A DNA stretch of 64,000 nt from Melioribacteraceae bacterium 4301-Me (GTDB taxonomy: Bacteria; Bacteroidota; Ignavibacteria; Ignavibacteriales; Melioribacteraceae): NCBI GenBank assembly GCA_041538185.1, contig JBGORM010000003.1, positions 186,001 through 250,000 on the forward strand. The letters run 5' to 3'. A program made the translations under genes and the position numbers. Of this stretch, positions 54,123 to 63,833 are shown in pieces. Position 1 is the first letter of the stretch. Each line of letters starts with the position of its first letter. Under the pieces are notes generated by a model. The model was not told the DNA's origin and searched no databases. It saw only the letters and a program-made list of their open reading frames with translations.

Positions 54123-55586
54123 ATGAAACTAGTTGAGCTTTTAAATTTAGTTAAAGTTATACAAGTTGTTGGTAAACCGGAAGATAAATTAGTAACTGAA
54201 CTAACTAACGACTCACGCGAGGTAATTAAAAATTCTATCTTTTTTGCAATAAAAGGATTGAAAGATAATGGCAATAAATATATTGAAGAGGCGATTAATA
54301 ATGGTGCATGTGCAATTGTAACTGAAAAAGATAGCAGCTTACCGGAACAGTTATTTACTCATACCAATACGGTTAAAATTGTAGTGGAGAATTCAAGAAA
54401 ATCTTTTGCTGAGTTTTCAAATCATTTTTTCGATGAGCCTTCTAAAAAAATAACTCTAATTGGTGTAACGGGAACGAAAGGTAAAACTACCACTGCTTTC
54501 TATATAAAAAATGTTTTTCAAAATGCAGGATATAAAACTGGCCTTATCGGTACTATTGCAAGTTATATTGGAGATGAAAAAATTAATACTAATCTAACTA
54601 CACCGCAACCTAACACAATTAACAAACTGCTGAAAAAAATGGTGCAGGAAAATTGCACTCACTGTGTTATGGAAGTGAGCTCAATAGCCCTTGACCTGCA
54701 TCGAGTTGATTATTTGGATTTTAATTTTGCCGTTTTTACTAATATTACTTCAGACCACATGGATTACCATAAAACATTTGACCACTATTTGGCCTCCAAA
54801 AAAATATTATTCGATATGATAACTCCTAATAATAATATTGTGTATAACAAAGATGATGTAAATTCATCTAAAATTATCAAGACGTCTTCAGCATTAAAAC
54901 ATTCTTACGGTAGTGATGAGGCCGAGTTTAAAATAAAAAACATTGAATATTCTTTAGATGGCACATCATTTACAATAGAGTATCTTAAAAAAGATTACCT
55001 TTTGTCTACCAGTCTAGTTGGTCATTTTAACGCTTATAATGCAACAGCTGCTTTTGCAACAGCTGTCGTTGCAGGAGTTGAACCCGAGACAGCGATAAAA
55101 GGAATTGCTAAAACACCTCAAGTACCAGGCAGATTTGAAATTGTAAGCAGCGGTGCTAAAAAAGTTATTGTTGATTATTCACATACGGCTGACAGTCTAA
55201 AACAGGCATTAAGTGCAATTCAACATATTGTTAAAGGACAAAGATCAATTATTACTGTGTTTGGCTGCGGTGGTGATAGGGATAGGACTAAGCGACCAGT
55301 AATGGGCAAAATTGCAACTGAAATGAGTGATTACGTGTTTGTAACTTCAGATAATCCGCGTACAGAAGACCCTGTAAAAATAATAGAGGAAATAGTAACC
55401 GGAATTAAAACTAAAAATTATGAGACTATTGTTGATAGAGAAGAGGCAATTAAAAAAGCAATTCTTTCTTCTGACCCCGATTCGGTTATTCTTATTGCTG
55501 GAAAAGGTCATGAAGATTACCAAGAAATTAATGGTATTAAATATCATTTTTCCGATAAAGAAATAGCGGAGAAATATTTAAAATAA
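54123..55586 (+). CDS. murE: UDP-MurNAc-L-Ala-D-Glu:meso-diaminopimelate ligase
   Basis: A 487-residue Mur ligase with the ATP-binding GVTGTKGKTTTAFYI (about residues 113-127), MEVSSIALDLHRVDYL, ITSDHMDYH and the specificity motif DNPRTEDP. DNPR is the meso-diaminopimelate signature (lysine enzymes differ), so the stem peptide is diaminopimelate-type. The stop overlaps murF by one base (TAATG). It starts directly after ftsI. Confidence 0.95.
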   Translation: MKLVELLNLVKVIQVVGKPEDKLVTELTNDSREVIKNSIFFAIKGLKDNGNKYIEEAINNGACAIVTEKDSSLPEQLFTHTNTVKIVVENSRKSFAEFSNHFFDEPSKKITLIGVTGTKGKTTTAFYIKNVFQNAGYKTGLIGTIASYIGDEKINTNLTTPQPNTINKLLKKMVQENCTHCVMEVSSIALDLHRVDYLDFNFAVFTNITSDHMDYHKTFDHYLASKKILFDMITPNNNIVYNKDDVNSSKIIKTSSALKHSYGSDEAEFKIKNIEYSLDGTSFTIEYLKKDYLLSTSLVGHFNAYNATAAFATAVVAGVEPETAIKGIAKTPQVPGRFEIVSSGAKKVIVDYSHTADSLKQALSAIQHIVKGQRSIITVFGCGGDRDRTKRPVMGKIATEMSDYVFVTSDNPRTEDPVKIIEEIVTGIKTKNYETIVDREEAIKKAILSSDPDSVILIAGKGHEDYQEINGIKYHFSDKEIAEKYLK

Positions 55587-56974
55587 TGTCAAAACTCAAA
55601 ATAACATTAGAAGATTTATTATTGATACCGGGGGCGAAAATTCACAATGAACATTTGTTTGTTCCAACTTCACTTGTTTCAATCGATTCGAGAAACATTG
55701 AAAAGGGAGCAATATTTTTTGCAATTAAAGGACAAAAATTTGATGGACACGATTTCATAAAAGAGGCGGTTCGTAAAGATGCTGTTGCTGTTGTTTTGAA
55801 CGAAGATAAAATAAATGACTTGTTATCGTTAAATGTAACTTTGATTATAGTACCTGATACAACTGTAGCTCTTGGTGAATTAGCAAAAATATGGAGAAAT
55901 AAATTGTCCGCTAAAGTAGTTGCACTAACAGGTAGTAATGGAAAAACAACAACAAAAGAATTAATTGCACATTTATTAGCACAAAAATTTAAAGTGGTTA
56001 AAACCGAAGCTAATAACAATAATCACATTGGAGTGCCACTTACAATTTTTAGTGCAGACGATAAAACTGAAGTTTTAGTATTAGAATTAGGAACTAACCA
56101 CTTTGGTGAGATACCTTATACTGCTTCAATTGCACAGCCGGATTATGCACTAATTACCAATATTGGCGATAGTCACTTGGAATTCTTTGGCAACAGAGAA
56201 AACGTCTATGCAGAAAAATCTGCAATATTTGAAGAAACAATTAAAAGAGGTGGGAAAATTTTTGTGAACTATGATGACCCCATTATTAAATCTAAAACCA
56301 AAAACTTAGCAAACAAAATAACTTATGGTTTTAGAGGTATGACCGACTACAGAGGTAAAATTGTTTCAATTGGTGAATTTGGCGAAACAAAAATTTCGAT
56401 TGGATATAATAATAAAAAAATTGAAGTCTCTTTGCCTGTTTACGGAAAATCAAATGCCGAGAATTTTTTGTCGGCAGCAACAGTTGCATTAGAATTAGGT
56501 CTTAATAAAACAGAAATTATTAATGCTGCTAAAAAATTAAAACCGCCTGAAGGAAGGCTTAATGTAAAAATCAAAAAGAAAATTGTTTTAATCGATGATA
56601 CTTACAATGCAAACCCGGATTCAGTAAAAGCAGCTGTTGATCTAGTTGAAAGAATAAAGGTATATAAAAAGAAAATTTTGATTTTAGGAGATATGCTTGA
56701 ACTTGGTGAGGCATCGCCAAAGCTGCACGAGGATTTAGAAATCGTTATTCCAAATAATAAACATTATACAGTGTATACACTTGGGTTAATGATGAAGTTT
56801 TTGCATAACGCTTTAAAGAATACTGAAGTTTATGCAAAACATTTTGATTTTAGAACTGAATTAATAGATGAAATTAATCAAAGTGATTTCACTGAATCTG
56901 TAATTCTTGTAAAAGGTTCACGTGGAATGAAAATGGAAGATTTCGTTAAAATACTTGAGGAAAAATATAGATAA
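55586..56974 (+). CDS. murF: UDP-MurNAc-tripeptide:D-Ala-D-Ala ligase
   Basis: A 462-residue Mur ligase completing the UDP-MurNAc-pentapeptide. It has the ATP-binding ALTGSNGKTTTKELIAHLLA (about 112-131), NNNNHIGVPLTI, LELGTNHFGEI and DDTYNANPDSVKAAVD, which are MurF-specific. ILGDMLELGEAS and SRGMKMEDFV mark the C-terminal domain. One-base overlaps join it to both murE and mraY. Confidence 0.95.
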   Translation: MSKLKITLEDLLLIPGAKIHNEHLFVPTSLVSIDSRNIEKGAIFFAIKGQKFDGHDFIKEAVRKDAVAVVLNEDKINDLLSLNVTLIIVPDTTVALGELAKIWRNKLSAKVVALTGSNGKTTTKELIAHLLAQKFKVVKTEANNNNHIGVPLTIFSADDKTEVLVLELGTNHFGEIPYTASIAQPDYALITNIGDSHLEFFGNRENVYAEKSAIFEETIKRGGKIFVNYDDPIIKSKTKNLANKITYGFRGMTDYRGKIVSIGEFGETKISIGYNNKKIEVSLPVYGKSNAENFLSAATVALELGLNKTEIINAAKKLKPPEGRLNVKIKKKIVLIDDTYNANPDSVKAAVDLVERIKVYKKKILILGDMLELGEASPKLHEDLEIVIPNNKHYTVYTLGLMMKFLHNALKNTEVYAKHFDFRTELIDEINQSDFTESVILVKGSRGMKMEDFVKILEEKYR

Positions 56975-58083
56975 TGTTTTACTATTTATTTGATTATATA
57001 AACAAGATTTTTAACCCGCCTGGTTTTGATGTGTTTAGGTTCCTTACTTTTAGGTCTGCACTTTCAGCTATTACTGCGCTCTTTATGGCTTTTTATGTGG
57101 GACCGAAAGTCATAAAAAAATTGAAAGAAAAACAAATTGGAGAAAAAATAAGAGATGACGGACCGCAAACACATAAGCAAAAAGCTGGTACCCCTACAAT
57201 GGGTGGGATTATCATATTATTCTGCGTTTTTGTGCCTGTGATACTATGGGGCGATATAAAAAGCATTTACATTGATTTGGTGCTCTTCGGCACTTTGTTT
57301 CTTGGTGCTGTTGGTTTTTTAGATGATTATTTAAAAGTTGTAAAAAAGTATCCTAAGGGATTGATTGCTAAATATAAACTTCTTGGACAAGTAATTGTAG
57401 GTTTAGTAATTGGAGGTGCAATTTATTTTTTGCCAGAGTTTGCACCCTTTAATACACAAACTACTCTTCCTTTCTTTAAGAACTTGAATTTCGATTTTTC
57501 TTATATGTATATACCATCCGTTGTATTTATAATTACAGCAACTTCAAATGCAGTAAACTTAACTGATGGATTGGACGGTTTGGCAATTGGTTCTTTTGTA
57601 ATTGTTATGATGGCACTTGCAATCATTAGTTATGTCTCCGGTAATATAATCTATGCTGATTACTTAAATATTATGTATTTGCCAGGTTCGGGGGAACTAA
57701 CAGTTTTTATTGCAGCAATTGTAGGTGCAGGATTAGGTTTCTTATGGTTTAATTTTTACCCTGCTCAAGTATTTATGGGAGATACAGGTTCTTTGGCTTT
57801 GGGAGGTGCTTTTGGTATCATAGCCATTCTAATAAAGAAAGAACTTTTAATACCAATTTTAGGTGGTCTTTATTTTTTAGAGGCATTGTCTGTAATTGTT
57901 CAACGTGTTTACTTCAAGTATACAAAAAAGAAATACGGTGAAGGTAGAAGAGTTTTTAAGATGGCACCAATACATCATCATTTTGAATTATGCGGTTGGC
58001 CAGAACCTAAAATTGTAATAAGATTTTATATAATAACAATAATTTTAGCCATTTTAAGCTTAGCATCGTTTAAGGTAAGATGA
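56974..58083 (+). CDS. mraY: Phospho-MurNAc-pentapeptide transferase (lipid I synthase)
   Basis: A 369-residue polytopic membrane enzyme moving phospho-MurNAc-pentapeptide to undecaprenyl phosphate. Motifs in order are KQKAGTPTMGGIIIL, FLDDYLKV (aspartate pair), SNAVNLTDGLDGLAIG, FMGDTGSLALGG and APIHHHFELCGWPE, with about ten membrane helices. The length is typical for MraY of this lineage, with a longer first cytoplasmic region than E. coli. It overlaps murF by 1 bp and murD by 4 bp. Confidence 0.96.
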   Translation: MFYYLFDYINKIFNPPGFDVFRFLTFRSALSAITALFMAFYVGPKVIKKLKEKQIGEKIRDDGPQTHKQKAGTPTMGGIIILFCVFVPVILWGDIKSIYIDLVLFGTLFLGAVGFLDDYLKVVKKYPKGLIAKYKLLGQVIVGLVIGGAIYFLPEFAPFNTQTTLPFFKNLNFDFSYMYIPSVVFIITATSNAVNLTDGLDGLAIGSFVIVMMALAIISYVSGNIIYADYLNIMYLPGSGELTVFIAAIVGAGLGFLWFNFYPAQVFMGDTGSLALGGAFGIIAILIKKELLIPILGGLYFLEALSVIVQRVYFKYTKKKYGEGRRVFKMAPIHHHFELCGWPEPKIVIRFYIITIILAILSLASFKVR

Positions 58084-59432
58084 TTAACATAAAAGGTAAA
58101 AAAATATCGATTATAGGCGCTAAAGAAAGCGGTGTTGCTGCTGCAAGGTTATGCAAAATGCTTGGTGCAATTCCTTTTGTTAGTGATTGTGATAGTGAAC
58201 AAAAATTGATTGAATATAAAGAGATTTTCCAAAATGAAGGGATTGATTATGAACTGGGTAGTCACACCAGCAAAGCCCTTGAATGTGATTTTATTGTGAC
58301 AAGCCCCGGTGTTCCGTCAAATTCTGAGATTTTAACTAAAGCAAAACAAAATAAAATTAGAATAGTAAGCGAGATTGAATTTGCATCTTGGTTTTGCAAT
58401 GCAAAAATTATTTCGATAACTGGTACTAATGGTAAAACAACAACTACTTCACTTTGTGCTCATACTCTGAAGAAAAGTGGCTACACAGCTTATGCCGCTG
58501 GCAATATTGGTAAGGCTTTCTCTGACTTAGCATTAAATGTTTCTTCAAAAGATTTTATAGTGCTGGAAACTTCTAGTTTCCAGCTGGATTTTATTGAAAA
58601 TTTCAAACCCGCCGTTGCTGTGATTTTAAATATCACTCCTGATCATTTGGATAGATACAATAACAGTTTTGATGAATATCGGAATTCTAAATACAACGTA
58701 ACTAAAAACCAAGATGAAAATGATTTATTTGTTTTTAATGCTGATGATGAGAATACATACGCCGACGTAATTAATAAAAAAGTAAAGAGATTAGGATTCT
58801 CTCTTAAAAAAGAATTACTGAATGGAAGCTTTTATAAAGAAGGGAAAATATTCTTTGCAAAAAATGGATTTATTGAAGAAGTCTGTAATACCAACGCACT
58901 TAAAATAAAAGGTATGCATAATGTTGCAAATGCATTAGCCGTGGTTAATGTGGCTAAAATGCTTAACATTTCTAACAACAAAATTAGAGATGCTCTATTT
59001 TCGTTTGAAGGGGTAGAGCATAGGTTAGAATTTGTAAGGGAAATTAACGGCGTAAAGTATATCAATGATTCTAAAGCAACTAATGTTGATTCCGTTTGGT
59101 ACGCCCTTGAAAGTTTTTCGGAACCAATATATTTAATTCTTGGAGGCAAAGATAAAGGAAATGATTACAACCAAATAAGACAATTGGTAAAAACAAAAGT
59201 TAAAAAGATATATGCAATAGGTTCGTCTGCGCAAAAAATTTACGATTACTTCAAAGACATTGTTGAAGTTGAATTTCAAAAGAGTTTAGAAGAGTCCGTT
59301 TTAACGGCAAGAAAAGAAGCCCAGCCGGGTACAATCGTTCTTTTATCCCCTGCTTGCGCAAGTTTTGATATGTTCGAAAACTTTGAGCACAGGGGAAATG
59401 TATTTAAACAAGTTGTGAATGGATTAGTGTAA
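58080..59432 (+). CDS. murD: UDP-MurNAc-L-alanine:D-glutamate ligase
   Basis: A 450-residue Mur ligase adding D-glutamate. Visible are an N-terminal Rossmann-like UDP-binding segment (ISIIGAKESGVAAARL), the P-loop ITGTNGKTTTTSL (about 118-130), LETSSFQLDFIENFKP, NITPDHLDRY, YINDSKATNVDSVWYALESF and ILGGKDKGNDY, all typical of MurD. The C-terminal LLSPACASFDMFENFEHRG is also conserved. It overlaps mraY by 4 bp and ftsW by 1 bp. Confidence 0.95.
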   Translation: MINIKGKKISIIGAKESGVAAARLCKMLGAIPFVSDCDSEQKLIEYKEIFQNEGIDYELGSHTSKALECDFIVTSPGVPSNSEILTKAKQNKIRIVSEIEFASWFCNAKIISITGTNGKTTTTSLCAHTLKKSGYTAYAAGNIGKAFSDLALNVSSKDFIVLETSSFQLDFIENFKPAVAVILNITPDHLDRYNNSFDEYRNSKYNVTKNQDENDLFVFNADDENTYADVINKKVKRLGFSLKKELLNGSFYKEGKIFFAKNGFIEEVCNTNALKIKGMHNVANALAVVNVAKMLNISNNKIRDALFSFEGVEHRLEFVREINGVKYINDSKATNVDSVWYALESFSEPIYLILGGKDKGNDYNQIRQLVKTKVKKIYAIGSSAQKIYDYFKDIVEVEFQKSLEESVLTARKEAQPGTIVLLSPACASFDMFENFEHRGNVFKQVVNGLV

Positions 59433-60538
59433 TGAAAAAATTAGTTCGACTGCTTATAACCATTGTTTTGATTTTAATGTTGCTTGGTGCCATAGTGGTT
59501 TTTACTGCAAGTGGTACATACAGTGCATCGAAGTTTAACAACATGTATTACCTCTTTGGTTCACATATTTGGAAAGTCCTTGTTGCAATAGCTTTGTTGT
59601 TTCTAATTCCACTATTGCCTTATGATTATTACAGAAAGTATAGTAAATATATACTGATGATTGCGGCATGTTTATTAATTGTCACCTTATTTATGCCTCG
59701 TTATAAAGGTGCTTCTAGGTGGATAGAGTTAAGCTTTATAGGTTTTCAGCCATCAGAAATTGTGAAGATTGCTGTTATTATTCACATTGCTAAATTAATA
59801 GAAAAGAAAGGTGATTTAATTTCGGATTTTAAGAAAGGCTTTATGTACTGTCTGTTTTGGGTCCTTTTTGTTTGTACATTACTTTTCTTTCAGCCTAAGG
59901 TTAGCGACGCTTTAATAATTGCCATTACTTCTTTTTCTATACTTTATGTAGGCGGTGCAAGATTAAAGCATATTATTTTTACTGCCCTAAGTTTTGGGAC
60001 GCCTGCAGTGCTTTTAATGTTTTTGATAAAGCATACTCGCGAAAGAATTTTAACTTTTTATGAAAGTTTTATTAATGGTGGCGATGCTAATATTCAAGTG
60101 ATGCAAGCTAAAATAGCTTTGGGAAGTGGTTATTGGCTTGGCGTTGGTTTAGGACATAGTCGCCAAAGTGACTTGTTCTTGCCTGAATCTTATGGCGATT
60201 TTATTTTTTCAATAATCGGTGAAGAGCTTGGTTTTATAGGAGCAGCATTGGTTTTAATTTTATATCTCGTGTTATTTATTGCTGCTTTAATTATAGCAAA
60301 AAAAGCTCAAGATAAGTTTGGACAACTGTTGGCATTTGGCCTTGCTGTAAATATTATGATGAGTGTAATTGTAAATACTGCTGTGGTTATTGGTTTAATT
60401 CCAACGACAGGTATTACTCTGCCATTTATAAGTTTTGGAGGAACGTCTATAATGATTTTTGCAGTTTCGGTTGGGATAATAATTAATGTTGCAAATCAGT
60501 CACTTAAAACAAGCGAATTAAAATTAGCACAGGTGTAA
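59432..60538 (+). CDS. ftsW: SEDS peptidoglycan glycosyltransferase FtsW
   Basis: A 368-residue protein with about ten membrane helices. It carries the SEDS signatures GASRWIELSFIGFQPSEIVKIA, a large extracellular loop containing NIQVMQAKIALGSGYWLGVGLGHS, FSIIGEELGFIGA and PTTGITLPFISFGGTS. It polymerises lipid II at the septum with FtsI. Position between murD and murG, and next to ftsI, favours FtsW over RodA. It overlaps murD by 1 bp. Confidence 0.94.
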   Translation: MKKLVRLLITIVLILMLLGAIVVFTASGTYSASKFNNMYYLFGSHIWKVLVAIALLFLIPLLPYDYYRKYSKYILMIAACLLIVTLFMPRYKGASRWIELSFIGFQPSEIVKIAVIIHIAKLIEKKGDLISDFKKGFMYCLFWVLFVCTLLFFQPKVSDALIIAITSFSILYVGGARLKHIIFTALSFGTPAVLLMFLIKHTRERILTFYESFINGGDANIQVMQAKIALGSGYWLGVGLGHSRQSDLFLPESYGDFIFSIIGEELGFIGAALVLILYLVLFIAALIIAKKAQDKFGQLLAFGLAVNIMMSVIVNTAVVIGLIPTTGITLPFISFGGTSIMIFAVSVGIIINVANQSLKTSELKLAQV

Positions 60539-60543
60539 AAATA

Positions 60544-61647
60544 TTGAAAACGATTTACAGATTTTTGTTTGCAGGTGGCGGTACTGGTGGCCATTTATAT
60601 CCAGCTGTAGCTGTAGCACAGCAAATTAAAATGATAAAACCGGAATCAGAAATTTTGTTTATTGGAGCTAAAGGTAAAATGGAATCTCGTATAGTTCCTA
60701 AACTTGGATTTAATTTTAAATCAATCTGGATAAGTGGTTTTACAAGAAAGTTTAGTATAGACAATATTTTGTTTCCATTAAAATTACTTGTTTCTCTGTC
60801 TCAATCATTATTTTATTGTATTAAGTTTCATCCTCAGGTTGCTATTGGCTCAGGTGCTTATGTTTCGGGTCCAGTTATTTGGAGCGCTTCAATTCTTGGC
60901 TCTCGGATTTTGTTGATGGAGCAGAACAGTTATCCTGGTTTAACTAACAGATTACTTGAAAAAAAAGCTGACCAAATTCATATAACCTTTGAAGATTCTA
61001 AAAATTATTTTAGAGATAAAAGTAAACTTAAATTATCGGGAAATCCTGTAAGAATAAATTTAGAGTTAATTGACAAATCAGTTGCTTTAGAAAAATTTCA
61101 ATTATCTAACGCCAAGAAAACATTGTTAATATTGGGTGGAAGTGGTGGAGCTTTATCAATTAATGAAGCCGTAAAAAATAATCTAATAAATTTATTGGAA
61201 AAGAATATTCAAATTATTTGGCAAACAGGCAGTTTTTATTTTGAAAGATACAAGCATCTTAACTCTGCTGATGTAAAAGTTGTTCCTTTCATTGATGATA
61301 TGGCTGTCGCTTATTCTGCTGCAGATTTATTGGTTGCCAGAGCTGGCGCTACCACTATTGCCGAAGCATCATATCTTGGATTGCCAGTTATATTTGTCCC
61401 ATCGACTAACGTAGCAGCAAATCATCAGTATAAAAATGCAATCACTCTTAAAAATAATGACGCAGCTGAAATTGTTGAGGATAGCCAGGTAAATCAAAAA
61501 ATTGTTGATAAGATAATGGAAATAATATTTGACGAAAACAAACTAAAATCATTTTCACAAAACATAAAAAAGTTTTCTAAACCTAATGCTGCAAAAAATA
61601 TTGCACTTGATGCAATTAAGCTTGCTGAAACTTTTAATAGGGACTGA
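60544..61647 (+). CDS. murG: UDP-GlcNAc:lipid I GlcNAc-transferase
   Basis: A 367-residue GT-B enzyme forming lipid II at the inner face of the membrane. Motifs are FAGGGTGGHLYPAVAVAQ, GSGAYVSGPVIWSA, MEQNSYPGLTNRLL, ILGGSGGALSINEAV and LVARAGATTIAEASYLGLPVIFVP. The start is TTG at 60544, five bases after the ftsW stop. It is followed by murC after a 7-bp gap if murC begins at 61655. Confidence 0.95.
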   Translation: MKTIYRFLFAGGGTGGHLYPAVAVAQQIKMIKPESEILFIGAKGKMESRIVPKLGFNFKSIWISGFTRKFSIDNILFPLKLLVSLSQSLFYCIKFHPQVAIGSGAYVSGPVIWSASILGSRILLMEQNSYPGLTNRLLEKKADQIHITFEDSKNYFRDKSKLKLSGNPVRINLELIDKSVALEKFQLSNAKKTLLILGGSGGALSINEAVKNNLINLLEKNIQIIWQTGSFYFERYKHLNSADVKVVPFIDDMAVAYSAADLLVARAGATTIAEASYLGLPVIFVPSTNVAANHQYKNAITLKNNDAAEIVEDSQVNQKIVDKIMEIIFDENKLKSFSQNIKKFSKPNAAKNIALDAIKLAETFNRD

Positions 61648-61654
61648 AAAAATT

Positions 61655-63046
61655 ATGATGATGCTTGCAGTAAAAAAGATTCACTTCGTTGGTATTGGCG
61701 GTATAGGAATGAGTGGGATTGCTGAGATACTCTTAAATCAAGGATTTACAATTACCGGCTCAGACCTTAACAAAACCGAAATAACTGACCATTTAGAAAA
61801 ATTGGGTGTAAAAATTTATGAGGGGCATTCACCTAATAACATTAGGGATGTGGATGTTGTTGTTTATTCTTCTGCTGTTAGTCAAGATAACCCAGAAGTA
61901 AAGGCTGCAATTGAACGTAAAATACCTGTTATTAAACGATCTGAAATGCTTGCGGAATGTATGCGTATGAAGCATGGAATATCAATTGCTGGAACGCATG
62001 GCAAAACTACCACAACTTCAATGGTTGGATTAGTCTTAACTGAAGCTAAAATTGATCCCACTATTATCGTAGGCGGAAAACTAAGTGGCTTGGGGGGAAC
62101 AAATGCAAGATTAGGCAAAGGTGAGTTTATAGTAGTTGAAGCCGATGAGTTTGATAGAACCTTCTTAAAACTTACACCTACAATTGCAGCGATTACAACT
62201 TTAGAAAAAGAACATTTGGACACCTACAAGGATCTTGATGACATAAAAGCCGCTTTCATTGAATTTGCTAATAAAGTTCCTTTTTATGGATTTGTTGTAC
62301 TTTGTCTTGATGAACCCGCTCTCCAAGATATTATTCCTGAAATTAATAAGAAAATTTTTACGTATGGATTATCTCCACAAGCCGATATACGTGCAGTGGA
62401 CCTGAAATTCAAAGAAAACTCGAGTGAGTTTTCAGTTATTTATCTGGGGAAAAATCTTGGTAAAATTAAACTTAATATTCCTGGTGTACATAATGTTAAA
62501 AATTCCTTAGTTGCTGTCTGTATAGCAACTCAAATGGGTGTAGACTTTGAAATTATTAAGAAAGCTCTTGAATCTTTCTCAGGTGTTTATCGAAGATTCG
62601 AACGTAAGTATGATAATGATATTATGGTTATTGATGATTATGCTCACCATCCGACTGAAATTAATGTAACACTTGAAGGAATTAGAGCCGGATGGAACAG
62701 AAGATTAATCGCAGTTTTTCAACCACACCTTTATTCTAGAACCAAAGATTTTTATGCTGAATTCGGCAGGTCCTTTTTAAATAGTGATATCTTTGTTTGT
62801 ACAGATGTTTACCCCGCTAGAGAAAAACCTATCGAGGGAATTACCGGTGAACTTATTACCAACTCAGCTAAAAATTTTGGCCACAAAAATGTCTATTATG
62901 AACCTGATAAAACTAAGATACCCGATTTGTTGATGAACATTTGTAAAAAGGATGATATAATTATTACTATGGGCGCTGGTGATATATGGAAGTACGGCGA
63001 AAAGTTTGTTGCCCTTTATAAAAATAAACAGCCTAAACGTGCATGA
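61655..63046 (+). CDS. murC: UDP-MurNAc:L-alanine ligase
   Basis: A 463-residue Mur ligase adding the first amino acid to UDP-MurNAc. It has the N-terminal HFVGIGGIGMSGIAEILL, the P-loop IAGTHGKTTTTSMVGLVL, EADEFDRTF, DDYAHHPTEINVTLEG and FQPHLYSRTKDF. The frame is open further upstream (to 61586), but this would overlap murG by 62 bp and add non-homologous residues. The ATG at 61655, or one of the next two ATG codons in the run, is preferred. Confidence 0.94.
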   Translation: MMMLAVKKIHFVGIGGIGMSGIAEILLNQGFTITGSDLNKTEITDHLEKLGVKIYEGHSPNNIRDVDVVVYSSAVSQDNPEVKAAIERKIPVIKRSEMLAECMRMKHGISIAGTHGKTTTTSMVGLVLTEAKIDPTIIVGGKLSGLGGTNARLGKGEFIVVEADEFDRTFLKLTPTIAAITTLEKEHLDTYKDLDDIKAAFIEFANKVPFYGFVVLCLDEPALQDIIPEINKKIFTYGLSPQADIRAVDLKFKENSSEFSVIYLGKNLGKIKLNIPGVHNVKNSLVAVCIATQMGVDFEIIKKALESFSGVYRRFERKYDNDIMVIDDYAHHPTEINVTLEGIRAGWNRRLIAVFQPHLYSRTKDFYAEFGRSFLNSDIFVCTDVYPAREKPIEGITGELITNSAKNFGHKNVYYEPDKTKIPDLLMNICKKDDIIITMGAGDIWKYGEKFVALYKNKQPKRA

Positions 63047-63056
63047 GCATTTAAAA

Positions 63057-63833
63057 ATGAAAAAGCAAGTTAAAATATGGAGTGTATTGTTCTTGATAAT
63101 AATTACAAGTACTTTATTTTATTTATTCGTTAATGTTGGTAGTGACCAAAACTACGCAATAGAGTTCATAGAATTAATTGGAAATAACCATTTAAGTAAA
63201 GAACAGTATTTAGAATTTGCAAATTTGACGGATAAGAAAAATTACAAGGACATCACACTGCAAATAATTAAAGACAGATTTCAAAAACATCCATACATAG
63301 CAAGTGTGGATGTAAAATATGATGCTTATAATAAAGTTTCTGTCTTTATAAATGAAAAGAATTTCGAGTCAATATTAATGAAAGACAGTACTCAATATTT
63401 ACTGACTGATGAACTTCAAGTAATACCAATTTTGAACGGAACACGCAGAATAGATTATCCAGTAATTTCAAATCCACAACAGCTTGATGAAATTAAACTT
63501 TTCTCTACACTAAAAAATAATAACGATGTATTGATTGCCTCAAAAATCATTTCTGCAGTAAAATTGCTAAACCCTGGAATGTATGATGAATTGTCTGAAA
63601 TAAACATGAGAAGAGGTGGAGATATTTTAATGTTGTTTTCTTCTTTGCAATTTCCTGTAGTAATTGGCAGAAGCAATGAAATTAAAAAAGTAGCCTACTT
63701 AAATAGTCTTTGGAATAACATTAACATAGATAATTTGAAAGATTATCTTGAGTACCTCGACTTAAGATTTAACGGGCATATATACTTGGGCGTTAAGAGC
63801 GATTATTTATCAACAGGGGGAAATAAATCATGA
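63057..63833 (+). CDS. ftsQ: FtsQ/DivIB-type division protein
   Basis: A 258-residue bitopic protein. It has an N-terminal membrane helix (VLFLIIITSTLFYLFVNVG) and a POTRA-like domain (about 35-105; AIEFIELIGNNHLSKEQYLEF, IKDRFQKHPYIASVDVKYD), then a beta-rich domain as in FtsQ. Identity is based on this architecture and its place between murC and ftsA. The frame extends upstream to 62979 inside murC; the ATG at 63057 (10 bp after murC) is preferred. The stop overlaps the ftsA start by 4 bp (ATGA). No ddl or murB intervenes. Confidence 0.88.
   Translation: MKKQVKIWSVLFLIIITSTLFYLFVNVGSDQNYAIEFIELIGNNHLSKEQYLEFANLTDKKNYKDITLQIIKDRFQKHPYIASVDVKYDAYNKVSVFINEKNFESILMKDSTQYLLTDELQVIPILNGTRRIDYPVISNPQQLDEIKLFSTLKNNNDVLIASKIISAVKLLNPGMYDELSEINMRRGGDILMLFSSLQFPVVIGRSNEIKKVAYLNSLWNNINIDNLKDYLEYLDLRFNGHIYLGVKSDYLSTGGNKS

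Noticed and set aside
61586..61654. Upstream extension of murC inside murG
   Set aside because: The added 23 residues are the murG 3' end read in another frame. MurC homology starts right after the ATG run at 61655.
62979..63056. Upstream extension of ftsQ inside murC
   Set aside because: The extra residues come from the murC C-terminal coding sequence. The ATG at 63057 directly precedes the membrane helix.
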